64,000 nucleotides of DNA from Enterococcus sp. ZJ1622 (GTDB taxonomy: Bacteria; Bacillota; Bacilli; Lactobacillales; Enterococcaceae): positions 290,655 to 354,654 of the forward strand of contig NZ_JAAKDW010000001.1 of assembly GCF_011038845.1 (NCBI RefSeq), written 5' to 3'. The translations under genes were made by a program, and so were the position numbers. Under the pieces are notes generated by a model that saw only the letters and a list, made by a program, of their open reading frames with translations, was not told the DNA's origin and did no database searches. Position 1 is the first letter of the stretch, and every line of letters starts with the position of its first letter. Positions 50,949 through 59,344 of this stretch are shown in pieces.

Positions 50949-51384
50949 TTTCTCCACTCCTTTCTATATATCCAGTTTACCATGAACGATTCGTTCCATA
51001 CCTGTATTTAGATTGGATAAGACACGTACGCTTTTTACGAGGGTCATCATTAAGAAAAACACGCTTTTTTATGATTTGTTGCTTTACGATTCATTCTTCA
51101 TGTTATTTTTGTGTTATTTAAAGTAAAGAATGCAATTTTTGGTTTTCATTCGCTTAAACAGTGCTATAGGGATCGTTCAGGGATAATAAAGACCAAAGTT
51201 GCAATAGGATACAGCTTTATTGGAGAACTTTTTTTATATGAATATTAAAGAATAGGAAGGTTAAATAACCTTAATTTTGACATATAAATGTTATAATAAA
51301 ATTATTCTTCTGCTACGATAAAGATGTAACCGATTACTTAACCAAGTATCGGAAAAATATTTTTAGTGAAGGAGAATAAATCAT
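50949..51384. other. Intergenic region (436 bp) upstream of the chitinase gene
   Basis: No convincing gene is seen. The right half is AT-rich. It holds an inverted repeat AAGGTTA-AA-TAACCTT (51257-51272), a TTGACA (51277-51282) and a TATAAT (51292-51297), too close together to be one standard promoter. The inverted repeat is a candidate operator for regulated chitinase expression. Confidence 0.45.
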
Positions 51385-52941
51385 ATGTTTAGAGGAAAAC
51401 GAACAAAAAAGCTAATTGTGGGAATGGCATTAAGCGGTATGTTGATTGCCCCGATGCTATTGAGTGAAGTACAAGGAACTGCAGCTGTGGAACAAAAAAC
51501 TGTGGCTAAACCGGATTTCGGTGTAGGACAGGGGATCGAATGGCCTGAACAAGTAGTGGCACCTTATGTCGATATGACAGCTTATTCATCCAGTGAAGAT
51601 TTATCAAATAATGGAGTAGTTGATTTAGCTGCCATATCAAAAACGACTGGACAAAAATTCTTTAAATTAGCATTCATGCAAGCTAGAGGTGTGAAGAATG
51701 GCCGGATTGACTGGGCATGGGGAGGATTTACTGGATTAAGCGAAATTGACAATGATGAGTGGCAATATGAAGGAATCAAAAAATCGATCCGTGAATTACG
51801 ACAAAACGGCGGAGATGCAGCAGTTTCTTTCGGCGGGTTGAACTCGGGCGCTTTCTGGGAAGTAACGCAAGATGAGGATCTGTTATATAATGCATATATG
51901 GAAGTAGTCCAAGGCTATGGATTGACTAGAGTGGATTATGATGTAGAGGCCGCAGCGATGGGATATGAAGAAAATTTAGCCAATGCGAAGGCAGTAAAAC
52001 GAGTGCAAGAAGCTACAGGTGTCGAAGTAACATTGACTCTTCCCGTGATGGACACTGGATTGATTTCTACTGGTCTGGACGTTTTACGCGCCTATCTGGA
52101 AGCTGGAGTTGAGTTGACGAACCTGAATCTGATGACGATGTGTTACGGACCTGTCGTGCCTGACTATGCGCAAGGATCTTTGGATGCAGTGGACAATACG
52201 ATGGTACAATTGAAAGACTATTATCGTACATATACAGGAAAAACATTGACGACAGAGCAAGCGTACGCAAAATTGGGAACAACGCCATCTATAGGATTCG
52301 AAAGCGAAGCGCATCCTTATTTTACAACTGAAATGTTTGACAAAGTCGTTCAGCACGCTAAGGAGCGTAAGCTTGGAATGGTTTCTTACTGGTCGATGAA
52401 CCGGGATGCAAAAGTGGATGGCGGACAAGGACGAGTAACGAATCAGTACGAATTCTTAAATGTTGCCCAAGATTTTGTCGATGATTCTGAGATTCCTGTT
52501 GATACAGAAAAACCAACACCTCCTCGCAATCTTACAACGAGCGGAGTCACTACAAGACGCGCAACAGTAAACTGGTCACCTGCAACAGATAATGATCGAG
52601 TAGCAAAATACAATCTTAAGCTGATTGAAAAAGGTGGAGGAACCAGTACAGCGACTACCTCTGCTTTGACATATTCCTACAGCAACCTGAAAAGCAACAC
52701 GGAGTACACAGTCGAGATAACGGCAGAGGATCGCTCCGGGAATGTATCGGATAAAGCCGTAATAAAATTTACGACGTTAAAAGAAAATGAATCAGCTATC
52801 CCTGAATGGAATCCTGCAACAGTTTACGTAGCGGGAGATCGTGTGGTTCATGAAGGGATCATCTATGAAGCAAGATACTGGACACAAAACAATAATCCGC
52901 TCGAATCTGGCGAATGGGGCCCTTGGAGACAAGTTTCCTAA
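51385..52941 (+). CDS. Secreted GH18 chitinase with FN3 and CBM5/12 domains
   Basis: The 518-residue protein has a signal peptide (about 1-34). Its GH18 domain (about 45-370) carries AAVSFGGLN and VDYDVEAA, where Glu188 is the acid catalyst and Asp184 and Asp186 are kept. The first Asp of the usual DxxDxDxE is Thr181. YWSMNRDAK is the conserved barrel-end motif. A fibronectin type III domain (about 372-465) and a C-terminal chitin-binding CBM5/12 (WNPATVYVAGDRVVHEG, about 472-518) follow. It hydrolyses chitin or related GlcNAc polymers outside the cell. The AA10 LPMO gene 0.7 kb downstream would assist, as in E. faecalis. GAAGGAG precedes the ATG. Confidence 0.93.
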   Translation: MFRGKRTKKLIVGMALSGMLIAPMLLSEVQGTAAVEQKTVAKPDFGVGQGIEWPEQVVAPYVDMTAYSSSEDLSNNGVVDLAAISKTTGQKFFKLAFMQARGVKNGRIDWAWGGFTGLSEIDNDEWQYEGIKKSIRELRQNGGDAAVSFGGLNSGAFWEVTQDEDLLYNAYMEVVQGYGLTRVDYDVEAAAMGYEENLANAKAVKRVQEATGVEVTLTLPVMDTGLISTGLDVLRAYLEAGVELTNLNLMTMCYGPVVPDYAQGSLDAVDNTMVQLKDYYRTYTGKTLTTEQAYAKLGTTPSIGFESEAHPYFTTEMFDKVVQHAKERKLGMVSYWSMNRDAKVDGGQGRVTNQYEFLNVAQDFVDDSEIPVDTEKPTPPRNLTTSGVTTRRATVNWSPATDNDRVAKYNLKLIEKGGGTSTATTSALTYSYSNLKSNTEYTVEITAEDRSGNVSDKAVIKFTTLKENESAIPEWNPATVYVAGDRVVHEGIIYEARYWTQNNNPLESGEWGPWRQVS

Positions 52942-53031
52942 GTTCTTTGATTACTTTAAGCGAATGGCTTTAGGAAGATGAATCAATCGAAGAGGTTTTG
53001 ACAGGAATGGACAGCTCCTTTTCTTTTTTCG

Positions 53032-53057
53032 TGGTATAATGAAATGAGCTCATTATA
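53032..53057 (+). promoter_or_regulatory. Extended -10 promoter of arsC with overlapping inverted repeat
   Basis: TGG-TATAAT (53032-53040) forms the -10. The hexamer is the start of an inverted repeat, TATAATGA (53035-53042) with TCATTATA (53050-53057), so a bound protein there would block polymerase. Confidence 0.55.
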
Positions 53058-53080
53058 ACGAATAGTAAGGAAGAAGTAAC

Positions 53081-53491
53081 TTGAGAAAAATCTATTTTCT
53101 ATGTACAGGAAATTCCTGTCGCAGTCAGATGGCAGAAGGATACGGGCATCAATTACTAGATGAGGATTTCGAGATACACAGTGCAGGGATCGAGACACAT
53201 GGACTGAATCCCAAAGCGGTAAAAGTAATGGCGGAAGACGGAGTAGATATTTCTGGACAAACTTCGGATCTGATCGCTATGGATTATTTTGTACAAGCAG
53301 ACTTGATCGTCACGCTTTGTGGGGATGCAAAAGACAAGTGTCCAACAATCCCTAAAGATAAAACGCATTTACACTGGGATTTAGAAGATCCGGCAAAAGC
53401 GCAAGGAACAGATGAAGAGATCTTGAACGAGTTCCGTCAAACAAGAGACAGAATCAAACAAGAAGTGAAAAAATTGGCAGCATTCAAATAG
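53081..53491 (+). CDS. arsC: Thioredoxin-coupled arsenate reductase / LMW-PTP fold protein (ArsC)
   Basis: The 136-residue protein starts at a TTG after AGGAAGAAG. It has the P-loop LCTGNSCRSQ with Cys8 and Cys13, and the redox pair Cys80 and Cys87 in LCGDAKDKCP. This matches the four-cysteine arrangement of pI258-type ArsC (Cys10, 15, 82, 89 with a two-residue offset), so arsenate reduction is plausible. No arsR or arsenite efflux gene is adjacent, so it may be an orphan or a protein tyrosine phosphatase. It lies between the chitinase and LPMO genes as its own transcription unit. Confidence 0.88.
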   Translation: MRKIYFLCTGNSCRSQMAEGYGHQLLDEDFEIHSAGIETHGLNPKAVKVMAEDGVDISGQTSDLIAMDYFVQADLIVTLCGDAKDKCPTIPKDKTHLHWDLEDPAKAQGTDEEILNEFRQTRDRIKQEVKKLAAFK

Positions 53492-53493
53492 AC

Positions 53494-53527
53494 AAGGCTG
53501 GGAAGATACGAAATCCCAGCTTTTTTT
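53494..53527 (+). terminator. Terminator of arsC
   Basis: A stem GCTGGGA/TCCCAGC flanked by A-T pairs and a T tract (53520-53527). Confidence 0.88.
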
Positions 53528-53634
53528 GTGACGTAAAATTGTAAGATTAGGTTTTAAAAATTATAAAAGTATAATGTTTGGAGAAATAGAATAAAACGGT
53601 TACAATGTGGATATCAAATAGAGGAGGTTCATTT

Positions 53635-54213
53635 ATGAAAAAGTTCAGCGCGTTATTATTGTTGGGAATTGTCAGTTTAGGGTTGTTTGGTTTTAGTATT
53701 CCAGGATTTGCACATGGGTATATTACTTCACCAGGAAGTCGTGCTTATCTAGGAACATCAAATGCAGGGAAATTAAATCAGAATGTTGGACGAGCAGAAT
53801 GGGAACCGCAAAGTATCGAAGCACCGAAAAACACCTTTATCGATGGGAAAATCGCTAGTGCGGGCGTAAGCGGTTTTGAACCATTGGATGAACAAACGTC
53901 AAATAGATGGCACAAAAACATGATCAATTCAGGAACGTTGAATATCACATGGAACCTAACAGCACAACATCGTACAAGTACTTGGGATTACTATATTACT
54001 AAACCAACATGGAACCCTGATCAGCCTTTGAAATTCAGTGATTTCGAATTAATCACAAAAATCGATGATAAAGCAACAGTACCGCCAAAAACAGTGAATC
54101 AGTCAATCACTATTCCACAAGACCGCAAAGGGTACAATGTTATTTTAGCTGTCTGGAATATCAGTGATACAACGAATGCATTTTATCAAGTCATTGACGT
54201 AAATATCCAGTAG
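53635..54213 (+). CDS. AA10 lytic polysaccharide monooxygenase (chitin-active, CBM33)
   Basis: The ATG at 53635 follows GAGGAGG by 7 bases. The 192-residue protein has a signal peptide that ends GFA before His27, so the mature protein begins HGYITSPGSRA. That N-terminal histidine and His112 (TAQHRTSTW) form the copper-binding histidine brace. The single compact domain has no extra binding module. It oxidatively cleaves crystalline chitin and works with the upstream GH18 enzyme. The E. faecalis counterpart (EF0362) is a characterised chitin-active LPMO next to a chitinase gene. In enterococci such proteins are also linked to host interaction. Confidence 0.95.
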   Translation: MKKFSALLLLGIVSLGLFGFSIPGFAHGYITSPGSRAYLGTSNAGKLNQNVGRAEWEPQSIEAPKNTFIDGKIASAGVSGFEPLDEQTSNRWHKNMINSGTLNITWNLTAQHRTSTWDYYITKPTWNPDQPLKFSDFELITKIDDKATVPPKTVNQSITIPQDRKGYNVILAVWNISDTTNAFYQVIDVNIQ

Positions 54214-54260
54214 TCTTAGAAATGTCAGTCACTCGGATATTAAAAATATATATATAAAGA

Positions 54261-54300
54261 AAAACGAAGCAAGCCATCAAAGGTTTTGCTTCGTTTTTTT
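54261..54300. terminator. Bidirectional terminator after the LPMO gene
   Basis: A stem AAACGAAGCAA/TTGCTTCGTTT (near 54262-54272 with 54285-54295) with A's before and T's after. It serves the LPMO gene and the convergent rRNA methyltransferase gene. Confidence 0.85.
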
Positions 54301-54309
54301 CAGATAAGG

Positions 54310-55686
54310 TTATTTTTTAATCAGTTTGACGACTACTTCGCAACGTGCCGTTTGAGGGAACATATCGACAGATTGAAGATAATCGACGTGGAATTTCTTG
54401 CTTAATTGAACCAAATCGCGCGCTAAAGTAGAAACATTACAGGAAATATAGACGAGTTTTCTCGGCGGATTTTTCAATAAAGCTTGCACCAATTTGCCGT
54501 CTAAACCTGTACGTGGCGGATCGACAATGATCCCATCTGGCTGGAAGCCTTCGTCTAACCATTTAGGCAGCAACTCTTCTGCAGTACCGACTTCATAGCG
54601 GGTATTCTTGTATCCTAAACGCTGTGCATTCTTTTGTGCGTCTTCGATTGCTTGAGGAACGGTGTCCATGCCTCGTACTTCTTTTGCCTGCTTTGCCACA
54701 CTCAAGCCGATCGTTCCGACCCCGCAATACGCATCAACGATCGTTTCATCCGGCTGGATCGCTAAGGCTTTGATACCTTCTCCGTAAAGAACTTCTGTCT
54801 GTTGAGGATTCAATTGGAAAAACGCACGTGGCGATAAATCGAAAGTCACTTCATTGATCTGTTCTTCGATCGCTTCTTTTCCCCAAAGATGGAGCGTTTC
54901 ATCGCCCATCACCAGAGAAGTTTTATGTGGCTGGACATTTTGCATGACTGATACTACTTCAGGCAGTCGGTGGTTGATTTCACGGATCATCGCATTTTTC
55001 TGTGGGAATTTTTGGCTTCTCGTAATGAATACGACTTGTAATTCGCCAGTTTTTACGCCGACTCTTACCATGATCGTACGGAAAATCCCGCTGTTCGTTC
55101 GTTCATCATAGATCGGTAAATCGTATTTATTGAGCAGTTGCACAACGGTGTTCATAACCTTTTGCGTACGCGGCTCTTGGACGAGGCAATCGGTGATCGG
55201 AACAAGCTGATGGGAGTCTGCCTGGTAGAGTCCTGCCTCTGTTTTTTGGGTCTGTTTGTTTTTTCGCAATTGGAATTGTGCTTTATTCCGGTAATGCCAG
55301 GGATCGTCCATTCCGATCGTCGGCAGCAGTTGATAAGACTGAAAGCCTTCTGGTCTGAATTTTTCCAGCGCTTGCAAGAGCAAGTCCTTCTTAAAATCCA
55401 ATTGTGCCTGATAAGCTAGATGCTGTAATTGACAGCCACCGCATTCATAGTATACGGGGCAAGGAGCGACCACGCGATCTTTGCTGGCTTTTTTGATCTT
55501 GACTAATTCTGCTTCCGCATAGCGAGGGGTTGCTTTTGTAATCTTCACCACAACTTCTTCTTTCGGCAAAGCGTACGGTACGAAGATGATCAGGCGTTTG
55601 AAATAGCCGATACCTTCGCCGTTGATTCCTAAGCGTTTGATTTTTAAAGGAACTGTTTGTCCATTTTTGACAATTGATTCTGTCAT
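54310..55686 (-). CDS. rlmD: 23S rRNA (uracil-C5)-methyltransferase, RlmD/RumA family
   Basis: The 458-residue enzyme has an N-terminal TRAM domain (PLKIKRLGINGEGIGYF), an Fe-S-type cysteine set (CPVYYECGGCQLQ) and the SAM-binding motif VDAYCGVGTIGLSVA. IIVDPPRTGLD follows, with the catalytic cysteine in YISCNVSTLARDL. It methylates uracils in 23S rRNA; in Gram-positives one enzyme (RlmCD) often modifies two sites, so that name is equally possible. AGGGAGAG precedes the ATG on the minus strand. It is divergent from recX. Confidence 0.93.
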   Translation of the reverse strand: MTESIVKNGQTVPLKIKRLGINGEGIGYFKRLIIFVPYALPKEEVVVKITKATPRYAEAELVKIKKASKDRVVAPCPVYYECGGCQLQHLAYQAQLDFKKDLLLQALEKFRPEGFQSYQLLPTIGMDDPWHYRNKAQFQLRKNKQTQKTEAGLYQADSHQLVPITDCLVQEPRTQKVMNTVVQLLNKYDLPIYDERTNSGIFRTIMVRVGVKTGELQVVFITRSQKFPQKNAMIREINHRLPEVVSVMQNVQPHKTSLVMGDETLHLWGKEAIEEQINEVTFDLSPRAFFQLNPQQTEVLYGEGIKALAIQPDETIVDAYCGVGTIGLSVAKQAKEVRGMDTVPQAIEDAQKNAQRLGYKNTRYEVGTAEELLPKWLDEGFQPDGIIVDPPRTGLDGKLVQALLKNPPRKLVYISCNVSTLARDLVQLSKKFHVDYLQSVDMFPQTARCEVVVKLIKK

Positions 55687-55753
55687 CGGTCTCTCCCTTT
55701 TCTTTTTATGTGGGTCTATTCTATCATATAATACCTGTTGATGGGGATTTTCT

Positions 55754-55763
55754 GTGGTATGAT
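55754..55763 (+). promoter_or_regulatory. Extended -10 promoter of recX-mutY
   Basis: TGTGG-TATGAT with the hexamer at 55758-55763, 28 bp before the recX start codon. The same decamer precedes the LCP gene. Confidence 0.55.
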
Positions 55764-55791
55764 AGAGAATATACGTTCGAGGAGGGATTTC

Positions 55792-56592
55792 ATGATAACA
55801 GTTACTAGGATCAGTAAAGGCAAAGGGCCTTTTTATCGAGTCGACTTGTCTGAAGGAGAGTCTCTGAGAGTTTCAGAAGATATTTTAGTTCGTTATCGTC
55901 TGCTGAAGGGACAGGAACTGGAAGAGGAAACGGTCCAAGAGATAAAAAAAAGCAGCGGATTTGATTTTGGCTTCCAGCAAGCGATGAATTATTTGAGTTA
56001 TCAGCTTCGTTCGGAAAAAGAGATCCGAACATATTTAAAAGAAAAAGAAATCGAACTAGAAGACCGGAATAAAATCGTTGCACGATTGAAAGAACTACAG
56101 TTAGTCGATGATTTGGTCTATGGTGAGAGTTACGTGAGAACCAATATGCGGTTGAGCGATAAAGGACCAAAAAAACTGGGACAACAAATGCAACAAAAAG
56201 GCTTGAAGCCTGAGATCATCGAACAGGCACTTAGTCAATATACTTTTGAAGATCAAGTCGAAACTGCGCGTCAAGCTGCTGAAAAAGCATTTGGTAAAAA
56301 CCATGGGAAAAGTCAAAAAGAACTGCTGCGAAAAATCCAGCAAATGCTCATGACCAAAGGATTCACTCAAGATGTCATCCAGCAAGCGATGACCACATTG
56401 CCTCAAGAAGCAGACCAAGAAGAGGAGTACGATTTTCTTGTGAAGCAAGGGGAGAAGCTTTGGCGTAAGAATCTGCGGTTTGAACCGAGAAAAAGAAACC
56501 TAAAAGTGAAACAAAGCTTATATCAAAAAGGATTTGATTTGGATATGATCCAGCGATTCATCATGGAAAAGGAAGAGGAGTCAAGTGAATAA
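55792..56592 (+). CDS. recX: Regulatory protein RecX
   Basis: The ATG at 55792 follows GAGGAGGG by 6 bases. The 266-residue, almost entirely helical protein has the tandem three-helix repeats of RecX: ALNYLSYQLRSEKEIRTYL-type (here AMNYLSYQLRSEKEIRTYL), LVDDLVYGESYV and SDKGPKKLGQQMQQKGLKP. The length and the extra N-terminal beta region (VTRISKGKGPFYRVDLSEG) are normal for Gram-positive RecX. It binds RecA filaments and limits recombination and SOS induction. It overlaps mutY by 8 bp. Confidence 0.94.
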   Translation: MITVTRISKGKGPFYRVDLSEGESLRVSEDILVRYRLLKGQELEEETVQEIKKSSGFDFGFQQAMNYLSYQLRSEKEIRTYLKEKEIELEDRNKIVARLKELQLVDDLVYGESYVRTNMRLSDKGPKKLGQQMQQKGLKPEIIEQALSQYTFEDQVETARQAAEKAFGKNHGKSQKELLRKIQQMLMTKGFTQDVIQQAMTTLPQEADQEEEYDFLVKQGEKLWRKNLRFEPRKRNLKVKQSLYQKGFDLDMIQRFIMEKEEESSE

Positions 56593-57766
56593 AGAATGGG
56601 AAAAATGGTCGCCTGAAGAGACGCGTCAGTTTCAGGAAATATTTGTACAATGGTATGAAAAAGAAAAAAGAAATCTTCCTTGGCGCTATAATCGAGATCC
56701 TTATCGCATCTGGATCTCAGAGATCATGCTCCAGCAGACCAGAGTCGATACAGTCATCGACTACTTTTACCGTTTTATGGAGTGGTTTCCAACGATCGAG
56801 GAACTGGCAAATGCACCGGAAGAAAAGCTGCTGAAAGCATGGGAAGGATTGGGCTACTATTCCCGAGTACGCAATATCCAAGCAGCTGCTAAACAAATCA
56901 TGGAAGAATTCGGCGGGAAAATGCCAGAAACACCAGAAGAGATCAGTTCGCTGAAAGGGATCGGTCCTTATACAACAGGCGCAATCTCAAGTATTGCATT
57001 CGGACTGCCAGAACCTGCAATCGACGGGAATGTGATGCGGGTAGTCAGCCGTCTGTTCTGTATTGAAGAAGATATTGCCAAAGCTTCCAGCCGAAAAACA
57101 TTCGACGAGGCAATGCGTGCCATCATTGATGAAAAGCACCCCGGAGAGTTCAATCAAGCGATGATGGATCTGGGCTCAGCAATCTGCACGCCAACTTCGC
57201 CAAGATGTGAGATCTGTCCGATCCAGCAGTTCTGCTTGGCAAACAAACGGGGAATCCAAACAGAGTTTCCTGTGAAAACAAAAAAAGCAAAACCAAAAGA
57301 TGTCTATTATGTCTGTGCAGCTATCGAGAATAAGGAAGGTGCTTATTATTTCGAACAGCGCAGCAGTCAAAAGCTGTTAGCAGACATGTGGACATTCCCG
57401 ATGGTTGAAGTATCCAAGGAAAAATATGCGCTTTTAAAAGAAGAATGGGCAAAAGGGGTCGAGAGCAGCCTGTTTGATGAACTGCTTGTGGCAGAGGAAA
57501 CAGCGGAATTGCCTTTTTCGAACCAGGAACAGGTGATCTGGCAAAAACGGCATTTGGGTGAAGTGACCCATATCTTCAGTCATCTGAAGTGGCATGTCCT
57601 GCTTTTTTATGGACGGACGACAAATACAGCTGAACAAGTATTCATCGATACTGAAATCACACAATGGCTGTCGCCAGATAGATTTGAAACAGTGGTTTTT
57701 CCAAAAGTCCAGATGAAACTGATCGAACAGTTGGAGAAAAATAGAAACAATAGTAATCCTTTCTAG
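56585..57766 (+). CDS. mutY: A/G-specific adenine glycosylase MutY
   Basis: The 393-residue enzyme starts at a GTG inside the recX stop region with GAGGAG upstream. It has the catalytic glutamate region EIMLQQTRVDTVIDYFYRF, the helix-hairpin-helix LKGIGPYTTGAISSIAFG and the catalytic Asp in PAIDGNVMRVVSR. The Fe-S cluster cysteines are in CTPTSPRCEICPIQQFC. A C-terminal NUDIX-like domain (about 235-385) reads 8-oxoguanine. It removes adenine mispaired with 8-oxoG. All key residues are present. Confidence 0.96.
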   Translation: MNKEWEKWSPEETRQFQEIFVQWYEKEKRNLPWRYNRDPYRIWISEIMLQQTRVDTVIDYFYRFMEWFPTIEELANAPEEKLLKAWEGLGYYSRVRNIQAAAKQIMEEFGGKMPETPEEISSLKGIGPYTTGAISSIAFGLPEPAIDGNVMRVVSRLFCIEEDIAKASSRKTFDEAMRAIIDEKHPGEFNQAMMDLGSAICTPTSPRCEICPIQQFCLANKRGIQTEFPVKTKKAKPKDVYYVCAAIENKEGAYYFEQRSSQKLLADMWTFPMVEVSKEKYALLKEEWAKGVESSLFDELLVAEETAELPFSNQEQVIWQKRHLGEVTHIFSHLKWHVLLFYGRTTNTAEQVFIDTEITQWLSPDRFETVVFPKVQMKLIEQLEKNRNNSNPF

Positions 57767-57859
57767 GCAAAGCTAATTTTTATTGATATAATAATTATGA
57801 TGTCGGTGTAATGAACACCCAAACACAAAGCACAAGATGCTGCTTAAGGAAGGGTTGCT

Positions 57860-58393
57860 ATGGGAGTTCCAAAAGAAGGAGAGTTTGTAACGATCCAAAG
57901 TTATAAACACGACGGCAGATTGCATCGAACGTGGCGTGATACCATGGTATTAAAAACAAGCGAACATTCAATGATCGGCGTGAATGATCACACTCTGGTA
58001 ACAGAGTCTGACGGCCGGCGTTGGGTAACGCGCGAACCAGCAATTGTGTATTTTCACAAAAAATACTGGTTCAATGTAATAGCAATGATTCGAGAAAAGG
58101 GGGTTTCCTATTATTGTAATCTAGCTTCACCTTTTTTACTGGACGATGAGGCCTTGAAGTATATTGATTATGACTTAGATATCAAGGTGTTTCCTGATGG
58201 TGAGAAACGACTACTGGATGTCGATGAATATGAGATGCATAGCAAAATGATGAATTATCCGAATGATATTGACTTCATCCTAAAAGAAAACGTGAAGATT
58301 TTGGTTGACTGGATCAATAATGGAGATGGCCCGTTCTCAGAAGGCTATATTGATATTTGGTATGACCGTTACAAGCAATTGTCGCGCAAGTGA
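57860..58393 (+). CDS. DUF402 nucleoside tri-/diphosphatase (YgaC/Ntdp type)
   Basis: The 177-residue protein has the standard start [20 protein letters not shown] and [10 protein letters not shown]. The metal- and phosphate-handling region is [25 protein letters not shown], followed by [22 protein letters not shown]. These define the DUF402 family; staphylococcal and Bacillus members hydrolyse nucleoside tri- and diphosphates with Mn or Co. It is cytosolic and monocistronic. AAGGAAGGG precedes the ATG, and a TATAAT near 57786 with no obvious -35 may be its -10. A long stem terminator follows. Confidence 0.9.
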   Translation: MGVPKEGEFVTIQSYKHDGRLHRTWRDTMVLKTSEHSMIGVNDHTLVTESDGRRWVTREPAIVYFHKKYWFNVIAMIREKGVSYYCNLASPFLLDDEALKYIDYDLDIKVFPDGEKRLLDVDEYEMHSKMMNYPNDIDFILKENVKILVDWINNGDGPFSEGYIDIWYDRYKQLSRK

Positions 58394-58403
58394 AAAGAAA
58401 AAG

Positions 58404-58443
58404 AACAGTAAGCCAAGAGTTTTCTCGAGGCTTACTGTTTTTC
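58404..58443 (+). terminator. Terminator of the DUF402 gene
   Basis: An 11-bp perfect stem AACAGTAAGCC/GGCTTACTGTT (58404-58414 with 58429-58439) followed by T's. Confidence 0.88.
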
Positions 58444-58445
58444 TA

Positions 58446-58785
58446 TGCAAGTTTCGGCGATCGTTTATCACAATTTCAAATGTGAGAAGCCATTTTCATA
58501 AAATTGTCTTATCTCTTAAATCCAGACGTCGCCTGTCACAACCTCATACACGGTGTTCCAGTGCCAACTTTTCGGAGATAAGCCTAATTTATGCAAAAAT
58601 GTGAGAAGCCATTTTCGCAAAATTTTTCTTATCTCTCAAAGCTGAGCGCCACTGTCACAACCTCATTCACGGTGTTCAATCAGCTGACCTTCGGCATTAG
58701 TTCAGAAAAATGCAAAATATGGAAAGCTATTTCGCATTTTCCCTCTCTAATGCTCAGGTCAAGCCGCTGCTTTCACAACCTTTTT
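58446..58785. repeat. Imperfect tandem repeat, about 118-bp unit, three copies
   Basis: Units begin at 58478, 58597 and 58715 with AAAT(G/A)TG-(A)GAAAGC-like starts and share ATTTTCGCAA-, CTTATCTCT-, GTCACAACCTCAT- and ACGGTGTTC-type blocks. A partial copy precedes the first. The third copy runs into the 3' end of the minus-strand acetyltransferase gene and supplies its stop codon. No start codons or conserved reading frame are evident, so it looks like a non-coding intergenic element. Confidence 0.75.
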
Positions 58786-59207
58786 TGCATATGCACATGC
58801 GCCATCCCAGCATCTTCAAAGGGTTCGCCGTATACTTCATAGCCCAATTTTTCATAGAATGCTTCTGCCGTTACTTGCGCACCGAGAAGAATCGTATTGT
58901 ATCCTTGTCTTCTGGCAAAGTTTTCAGCTTCTTCGATAAGGACTTTTCCTAGTCCTTTATGACGGTATTCAGAAAGGACTGCCATACGCTGTAGTTTCAT
59001 CTTCCCGTTTTTCAAAGGTAAGAGACGCACAGTCCCCTGAGGTTCTTTCTGATCTGAATAAAGCACAAAATGAATGCAGTGTGCCTCATCTTTATCTATT
59101 TCTCTAGACAAAGGAACTCCTTGCTCGACAACGAATACTTGATTTCTGATCCGAACAGCATCTAGGTAGATGCTGCTCATCGTATCTTTAGTTTGTACAA
59201 CTTTCAT
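58773..59207 (-). CDS. GNAT-family N-acetyltransferase
   Basis: The start at 59207 follows AAAGGTGG by 7 bases on the minus strand. The 144-residue protein has the GNAT core: VRIRNQVFVVEQGVP, GTVRLLPL, LQRMAVLSEYRHKGLGKVLI (the acetyl-CoA pyrophosphate loop) and NTILLGAQVTAEAFYEKLGY. This is the ElaA/YitI-type subgroup, acceptor unknown. The last codons and stop lie in the third copy of the intergenic repeat, so the C-terminus may have been altered by repeat insertion. Confidence 0.9.
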   Translation of the reverse strand: MKVVQTKDTMSSIYLDAVRIRNQVFVVEQGVPLSREIDKDEAHCIHFVLYSDQKEPQGTVRLLPLKNGKMKLQRMAVLSEYRHKGLGKVLIEEAENFARRQGYNTILLGAQVTAEAFYEKLGYEVYGEPFEDAGMAHVHMQKRL

Positions 59208-59344
59208 GATCCAGCCACCTTTCATGTGTATAGTATACTGGAAAGTAAAATAAATAAAAAGATAGGGAAGGTTTCAAAAAAATAAAAAAGAAATTTTCAC
59301 GGTTTTACTATATACTAATAGAAAAGAAGAAAGGAGAAAATCCA

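Noticed and set aside
51277..51297. TTGACA and TATAAT upstream of the chitinase gene as one promoter
   Set aside because: Their spacing is only 9 bp; they cannot form a standard sigma-A promoter together.
52998..53040. TTGACA before the arsC TATAAT as its -35
   Set aside because: The spacer is 31 bp; the extended -10 alone is the better explanation.
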